Below, one piece after another: positions 49,901 to 58,900 of a stretch of DNA of 64,000 nt (positions are counted from its first letter, which is position 1; every line of letters begins with the position of its first letter). This DNA is from Mixophyes australis (lineage: Eukaryota > Chordata > Amphibia > Anura > Limnodynastidae): positions 164,588,869 to 164,652,868 of the forward strand of contig JAVHZZ010000004.1 in assembly GCA_036250195.1 (NCBI GenBank), read 5' to 3'. Below the pieces are notes generated by a model. The model made no database searches. It saw only the letters and a program-made list of their open reading frames with translations, and had not been told where the DNA came from. Made by a program: the position numbers and the translations under genes.

Positions 49901-52900
49901 ATCATCATCATAATTTATTTATATAGCGCCACTAATTCCGCAGCGCCGTACAGAGAACTCATTCACATCAGTCCCTGCCCCATTGGAGCTTACAGTCTAA
50001 ATTCCCTACTATATACACACACTCACAGACAGACAGACAGCGAGGGAGAGACTAAGGTCAATTTTTGATTGCAGCCAATTAATCTACCAGTATGTTTTTG
50101 GAGTGTGGGAGGAAACCCACGCAAACACAGGGAGAACATACAAACTCCACACAGATAAGGCCATGGTCGGGAATCGAACTCATGACCCCAGTGCTGTGAG
50201 GCAGATGTGCTAACCACTAGGCCACTGTGCTGCCAAAATTTTGGTTCTTGGAGATGTGGAAAGCCCGAATGGAAGGCATGTGAACTAGAAGGGAAAACCC
50301 TGGATAAAGAATCTTAGAAAATTATGGTGCTGGATTGCAATAGGGATGTGAAAATATGTGTCCTGCTGATCTTTTGAGGTTAAAAAAATCTCCTCTGCCT
50401 ATTGCACCGAGAATAGAGTCATTGCGGAGCTCTACTCATCCAGAGCAGCACTTACAAGACACCTAGTCCTGTAATCAGGAAGCGTCCAATGATCATCATC
50501 ATTTATTTATATAACACCACTGATTCCGAAGCACTGTACAGAGAACTCATTGACATCAGTTCCTGCCCCATTGAAGCTTACAATCTAAATTCCCTAACAT
50601 GCACACACAGACAGAGAGAGAGAGAGTAGGGCTAATTTTGATAGCAGCCAATTAACCTACAAGTATGTTTTTGGAGTATGGGAGGAAACCAGAGCACCCG
50701 GAGGAAACCCACGCAAACACGGGGAGAACATACAAACTCATGACCCCAGTGCTGTGAGGCAGAAGTGCTAACCACTTAGCCACCGTGCACGAAGGTAAGC
50801 TACTTACACACAAAATAACAAACAGCTACATCAACTTCTTGCTCAGCTGAGACAGGAAAGAGAGACACTGGTATGGGGCAGGAGTCACGTTATATATCCT
50901 CTGGGTGTGTTTAATTGTTCCTGTCTATAGTTAACCCATTGTATTGTAAGGACTGCCATGGAGTAAGAAAGGGAAACGGCATTATTTTATGTTTAATGCT
51001 GAATTTATAGTGCCTATATTGGTCTTTTTAGTTCTTATATGCCTATTATTATTATTATCATCATCATCATCGTTTATTTGTCAGGCGCCACAAGGTTTCC
51101 GCAGCGCCGTATACAGCACAAACAGTACACTATACAAGGTAAAACAATACAGAACAATAAACACAAAGTACCAGAACTTCAGAAACTCCAGGAAGGCAAA
51201 TACTGTAAAGACGGAGCGGAAGAACAGTTGTGGAGACAGGAGGGGAGAGGGGCCCTGCTCATACGAGCTTACATCCTAAGGGAGGGTAGACAAAATCAGG
51301 CACAAGAGGGAGCCAGTGAAGCAAAGGGGAGAGTAAAAAGAAGCCAGGGAGAAACAGAAGAGGTGAGAGGTTAAGTGGATGGTTGGTAGGCCTTAAGGAA
51401 CAGGTGAGTTTTAAGTGCCCGCTTGAAGGAGCACAGATTGGGTGAGAGACGGATGGAGCGAGGGAGGTCGCTCCAGTGAAGGGGGGCAGCTCGGGAGAAG
51501 TCTTGTATTCTAGAGTGGGAAGAGGTAATCAGAGTGGAGGAGAGGCGGCGATCATTAGCCGAGCGCAGGGAGCGGGCGGGAGTGTGAATGGAGAGGAGAT
51601 TAGAGATATAAGGGGCAGTAGACTGGGAGAGAGCTTTGTAAGTGGTGGTGAGGAGTTTGAAAAGGATTCTGTAGGGGAAGGGGAGCCAGTGTAAGGCAAG
51701 ACAGAGAGGGGAGGCAGAGGAGGAGCGGCGTGAGAGGAAGATGAGTCTCGCAGCCGCATTAAGTACAGAGCGGAGGGGGGCGAGGTGGGAGCAGGGGAGG
51801 CCAGTAAGGAGGAGATTGCAGTAGTCGAGGCGGGAGATGATGAGAGCATGGATGACAGTTTTGGTGGCATCTTGAGAGAGGAAAGGACGGATGCGGGCAA
51901 TGTTACGGAGTTGGAAGCGACAGGCTTGGGCAAGGGATTGAATGTGGGGGGCAAAAGAGAGAGAGGAGTCAAGAGTGACTCCTAGGCAGCGGAGTTGGGT
52001 GACAGAGGAGATAGTGGAGTTGTTAACAATTAGAGAGGTCATGGTGGGAAGGGAGTCTGGGTGGGGGAAAGACAATGAGTTCAGTTTTGGAGATGTTAAT
52101 TTTAAGAAAGCGTGAAGACATCCAGGAGGAGATGGCTGAGAGGCAGTCAGTTACACGAGAGAGGAGGGAGGAGGAAAGATCAGGAGAAGAGATGTAGAGT
52201 TGAATATCATCAGCATATAGGTGATACTGAAGACCGAACGAAGAGATGAGAGCTCCAAGGGAGGAAGTATAGAGCGAAAAGAGTAAAGGGCCAAGAACAG
52301 AGCCCTGAGGGACTCCAACAGGGAGAGGGTAGGGGGTGGAGGAAGAACCAGACGTGGATACAGAGAAGGAGCGGTTAGCAAGGTATGAGGTGAACCAGGC
52401 ATGAACAGAGCCAGAGAGGCAGAGAGAGTATGCAGCAGGAGGGGGAGGTCCACGGTGTCGAAGGCCGCGGAGAGGTCGAGGAGGATGAGTATGGAGTAGT
52501 GACCCTTGGATTTGGCTGATAGGAGATCATTAGTAACTTTAGCCAGGGCTGTTTCGGTGGAGTGGAGGGGGCGGTAGCCGCATTGGAGAGGGTCAAGGAG
52601 GGAGTTGTCAGAGAGGTGCCTATCCATTTTTAACTTTTGTAGTGCCTAATAATTCTCAGACTTATTACTGGCATATTACCATACTAAGAACAAGTTGCTC
52701 TCCCATGTGCTGTACATATGTGGAATTGTGGCAGAGGAATACTGGCTGACTCAAATGAACATATTTCTTGGATTATATTATTACTGTTTATTTATATAGT
52801 ATCACCAAATTACACAGTGCTGTATATGTAATATTTGTTTTAATCATTCACATCAGTTCCTGCCCCAATGGCGCCTACAGTCAACATTCCCTTTAAACAG

Positions 52901-55900
52901 AGAAAAAGAAACCTTTGATAATGGCGCCAAAAATAAATATAAACAGTTCAGAACTTCCCCAACAAGGTCAAGCAGCTGTAAAGGGGGCTGCAACCTCCTG
53001 ATTAAATGACAAAAAAATATTCTATAACACACAGTGCTAAAACATGGGTTAAGGGAGAAAGGAAGAAAGGGACTTATAAATATATGGATCACCAGATAAA
53101 ATCTAGAAAATATTTATTATCAATATTACAATCTAAAAAATAAATAAACAAACACTCATGAACTGATTAGTAATCAATAAGATAACGACATGATAGAACA
53201 TGGATGTGAATCAACCCTGTCACATAATATAGTAATTTACTAACTCCCTTGCTGGATCCCCCACTGCACAGATCATAGTTATTATGCTAAACAAAAGGGA
53301 GATTGCGGACAAGCCCACCGACAGTTCTTGCACGGCAGACAGTCATATCCAAAATAAACTCCTATTCATCAGCTTCAGATCATACTAACAGTCAGCTGCA
53401 CTAGTCAGGCTCCCTGGATGGACCCGCTGGCAGCTCTCACCTGCCCAGCCAATCGTCTAGTCGCTCCAGCAAATATGACAGCAGTAGGATGTAGAGAAAT
53501 TGAGCGGCCTGGTGTTAGAGATTACACTACCATAGATTAGCCGGCAGCTGTGCACACAAGCCGGCAATTCTGAAACAATCTAATGCTGTGTAATGGATAA
53601 GCTCTGTTTCGTGAAGGCTCAGTGAGTCAAATGGCAATCCATTAGCAGCAAAAGACGTTCTTCCATTGTATGAAAATGAATCCAGACCAGAATCGGTTTG
53701 GAACCCACTTTGGAGATCAATATTCAATGGCTGTCTGCATTGAGAGGATTTGAAATTCAACATCTTGTGTAACATCAGCATTGTAACATTGGTAATATAC
53801 TTTAATTTGAGACGGAACAGCAACTAACAAAATATCTGTCTATAAATGATATTTTAACAGATTTCAGTAACCAAGAATCTATACTATGTACATGAAAGCT
53901 AGCTAATGAATTTATTGCGGACTCTGAGCTAGTAAGTGATTATATTATGTGACAGGGTTGATTTTCATCTTTCTAACATGTCGCTATCTTATTAGTTGAT
54001 GTGTATTTGTATGTGTTATTTAACTTTAAGGTTTTTCTAAGAGATCCTTTCTCTCTCTCTCTATAAACACATTAGGGTCACATTTTGTCAGTAGCCAATT
54101 AATCTACCAGTATGTTTCTGGACTGTGGGAAGAAATACTGTGCTATCCTCATTTCATCCCACAGAGGCTCAATTAGTCTGAGATCTAATGGTTTGGCAAG
54201 CCAGTGAATTAAGCCAAATTCACAGTCTTGTTCCTGTAACTATCCAAGGCTGTGTGGGATAAACCAATATTTTGCTAAAAATGTCCAGGTAGTACATGGT
54301 TGTCACTAATGTATGCACCTGGCCAATAAAGCTGTTCAAAATATCATGTTTAATTGATTCCTTTTTTGGAAAATCCGACTGCAAATATGCAGCAATAATG
54401 TTCACAGTTTATGTCCACTTATGGTAGTTTCAAAACCAACAAAGTAATCCCATGATGTAGTAACTGTAAAAGCTCACTATTATTCAGTCATAGGATCACC
54501 AGCCCACATACGTCCATGATTTATATGTTAGACAGAAGTAAGATCCAATATCTCCTATCAGTCTGGATTAAGCAGTATGCAGTCTAACCTTGTTTCGATC
54601 TTAACTTTGCATGGTTGAGATCGAGACAGCGATTAAAGAAAACATGAAAAAATAGTGCAAATAGAATATTACATGTGCAAAAAAATAAGGATTCAAAATT
54701 ATTATCAAAACTAGTTCACAATATGATATTGTAATATTACAGTGATTGGACTGTATTAATCAAATGGTTGGATAAAACATTTTGTAATCCGAGCGAGGAT
54801 TACATTAGCCTGCTTCTCACTGACAGGTGCAATACAGGTAAGTGGGAGGTTGGCTTTGCAATCCAAAAGAAAATACTAGAGAACTCTCTCTACTCCTGCC
54901 TCTGAAAGGAACAGCGGTTAAACCGCCCTTCTTGTCTCTTTTAGAGGGTGATAGTACTGTAAGGGATAACAGTTTCACTTCGCAGTTGCACTTTCTTAGT
55001 GCCCCACAAATGTTTTGGCACTATGTAAAGAAAACTGCAATATAACTGCTGTACACTTTATATACACCTTTGTTGGTGAGAGAATCTTTGTCTTCTTTAC
55101 TAGTAAACCAGGCGCGACTGACTGCGGACGCCTCATCATTGCTTGCAGGAGAGATGTCAGCGAGTTGTTCATTCTGGAGGATCTTAAAAAGAAAAAGGAA
55201 TTTCAGTAACTGAATGTCCCAATGTAAAACTAAGCAGTGCCATGACTGGATGTGAATGCATTGTATAAACACGCATAACAAACTCGTCACACTCACACAG
55301 GCAAATTTACTATAGTAAACATTATGTGGTATGTTTAGTAACTTGGTGGATTATAGTGTTTGGGCAAAACGAACATACTTTTAGTTCTTGGGTCTCGGGA
55401 ATTTGATCTGCGATACAAGTGGCTGATGAAGAAAAAGCGGACAAATCCATTGTGGCACATTATTTAAAAGGCCACAGGTTCCCTACTTTTTTTTTTGCAT
55501 CTGCACTGGCCATATATCCTCACTAAAAAGGGACACAGATGTCCTTAAATTACTGCTACAATGCAAAGCTTTTTGGTTAAGGAATGGGAATTTTATCCCC
55601 ATGCAGCTTGAACTAAATTTTTACTATATTTTTTTCTAAAATATTTTATGAACGCTGAGATATTCAACTTTTAAATTATCATAATGTCATGTATAACACC
55701 AATTTGCCAACATTATAGAAATGTGTATATGTAAAATTGATACAAAACATAGAATATTATTGCATTTGCATGTGTGCCCTACTGGTGGCAAACACATTTA
55801 CTGTTCTTTGTCTATACACAATCCACCCTACATTTATATGAGCACAGTATTTTTCCCAAATATTTTTTATATATTTAGTTTGACATCAGTAAAGAAAATA

Positions 55901-58900
55901 AATACAATGTAATATTATTACATTATTATTACTATTATTATATGTGGCAGTTCACTAGTAGAGGTGGTGAACTACAAACATATGAGTCCTTATTTTAGTG
56001 TGCTTTACTACTATATATTTCGCTAGTTAGCTCAATTTCACCTTGTTGGCATATGGCGTCTGTATGGACTTGTGGACTAGTACCAATATTATCAAAAGTG
56101 GTCCAGTCATTGCCTTGTTGTAAAATTGCATTTGAAGGATTTCATAGTGTCAAAAATCTAGTTAAAGGAAATTCCCGACCATGACCTTATTTCTGTGGAG
56201 CTTGTATGTTCTCCCGTACTTACATGGGGTTCCACCCACACTCCAAAAACATACTAGTAGGTTAATTGGCTGCTATTAAATTGACCTTAGTTTCTCTGGA
56301 TCTGTGTGTTTGTATGTTAGGGAATTTAGACTGTAAGCTCCAATGAGGCAGAGACTGATATGAGGGTCATTCCATGTTAGTTCAACCAGGGGTGTCCACC
56401 ACCCATCTCAGATTTTATCAAACTTTTTTTTAGTTAAGAGAGGATGTCAAAACAAATATTTCTGCCAAATATCTCAACTGTCTGACAATTAGTTGATTAA
56501 ATATTGATTTTTCAATTTATTAAATAATTTACTAATCACGGCTTCATTATCCAGTTTATTTGAAATATCACCGGTGTTTATTAAGGAATCACCGCAAAAT
56601 TTGGACCCCTAAGGAAACGCTTCCTCCCGAATCCAAAAACCCAAACCAAATTACTTTATTTGACTGGGCCACTTTTGTTAAAATTCATACTAGTCCATAC
56701 AGATGCCATATGCCAACAAGGTGAAATTGAGCTAACTAGCGAAATATATAGTAGTAAAGCACACTAAAATAAGGACTCATATGTTTGTAGTTCACCACCT
56801 CTACTAGTGAACTCCAACATATAATAAAAATAATAATGTAATAACATTACATTGCATAATATTACATTGTATACATTTTCTTTACTGATGTCAAACTAAA
56901 TATAGAAAAAATATTTGGGAAAAATACTGTGCTCATATAAATTTAGGGTGGATTGTGTATAGACAAAGAACAGTGAATGTGTTTGCCACCAATTGGGCAA
57001 ACATGCAAATAATGCAATAATATTCTATGTTTTGTATCAATTTTACATATACAAATTTTTATCTACTAATTGTCAGACAGTCGAGATATTTGGCAGAAAT
57101 AGTTTGACATCCTGTCTTAACTAAAAAAAATTCGAACAAATCTGAGATGGGTGGTGGACACTTCATTTTTTTGGGGGGTGATCTGATGTGGAATGACCCA
57201 TGAATGAGTTCTCTATACAACACTACAGAATTAGTGACGCTATATATATAGTTGATACATCATATCCGGATCCGGGCTACAAATGGACCCAGACAAGGTC
57301 AGAGCAATCTTAGAATGGCCTCGTCCCCTTGGGCTGAAGCCTATTCAGCGATTCCTTGGATTCGCCAACTACTATAGGCGCTTCATCCAGGGTTGCTCCA
57401 CCATCGTGGCACCTATTGTGGATCTAACTCGAAAGGGTTCCAACCCTAAATCTTGGTCTTCAGCTGCTGTCTAGGCCTTTGAGTTCCTGAAAAAAGCCTT
57501 TGCCTCAGCACCTATCCTCCAACAACCGGATGTCTCCTCTCCGTTCTTCCTGGAAATCGATGCTTCTAATATAGGCATCTGAGCCGTCTTTTCACAGAAA
57601 TCTCCTCAGGCCCAATTCCATCCGTGTGCCTTTTTCTCTAGAAAATTCCTTCCTGCTGAGAAGAATTACACCATAGGGGATAAGGAGTTGTTGGCAATCA
57701 AAGCAGCTCTGGCTGAATGGCGATATCTCCTCGAGGGAGCACAACATCCGGTGACTATCTTCACGGACCACAAGAACTTACTCTACCTCCAAACCGCTCA
57801 ATGCTTGAACCCCAGACAAACACGCTGGTCATTATTCTTTTCCCGCTTTGAACTTTCAAACCGGGCATTAGGAATAAAAGAGCTAATGCTCTTTCTTGTG
57901 CATTTCCTACTCACGAAGCCACGGAGGAAGATCCTGTTCTTCCCAACCTGGACCCAAAATGCTTGGTTTCAGCAACTCAGTTTAAATTCCCTAAACCTCC
58001 ACCGGGGAAAAGTTTTGTCTCTCCTGACCTTCGCCACAAGCTGCTGAAACATTATCACTCCACCATCTTCGCTGGACATACCGGTACCCGCAAGACCGTG
58101 GAATTGATATCCAGGAACTATTGGTGGCCCAGCCTCCACACTGACGTTAAGGACTTCGTCTCCTGCTGTAGCATCTGTTCTCAAAATAAATCCACACATC
58201 AGTCTCCCGCTGGTTTACTACTTCCATTGCCCATACCTCGTGAACTATGGACCCATATAAGTATGGATTTTATTACCGATCTCCCACCTAGTAAGAATTG
58301 TACCGTCATATATGTTGTAGTGGATAGATTTTCTAAAATGGCCCATTTCATGGCACTTCCTGGTCTTCCATCCTCTCCAGTCCTGGCATACCACTTTGTC
58401 AAAGAAATATTCCGCCTACATGGCTTTCCGTTCAACATAGTCTCAGATCGAGGTGTCCAATTAGTTTCCAAATTCTGGAGGTCTCTCTGCAAATTGTTGG
58501 GAATCAAACTGAGTTTATCATCTGGGTATCATCCTCAATCCAATGGACAGACCGAAAGGGTGAACCAGGATCTGGAGACTTACATCAGAATGTTCTCTTC
58601 CGCCAACCAGGATAACTGGGTAGATCTTCTACCGTGGGCGGAGTTTGCCCACAACAACGCCTTCCATGAGTCTTCTTCTAAATCTCCTTTCTTGGTGGTC
58701 TATGGACATCATCCATCACTTCCTGAATTTGCGCCCCTCTCACGCACCCAGGTTCCTGCAGCCAATTCTCTATACAGCAATTTCCTCTCCATTTGGAGGC
58801 AAGTAAGGTCTTGCCTTAAAAAACTTCTACATGCTACAAACTGGCCGCGGATAAGAGACGTAGATTTCTTCCCACCTTCAAGGTTGGTCATAGGGTGTGG

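Noticed and set aside
51005..52650. Possible target duplication of LINE copy C (TTTTTAGTTCTTATATGCCTA versus TTTTTAACTTTTGTAGTGCCTA)
   Set aside because: Too many mismatches in an AT-rich context to be trusted.
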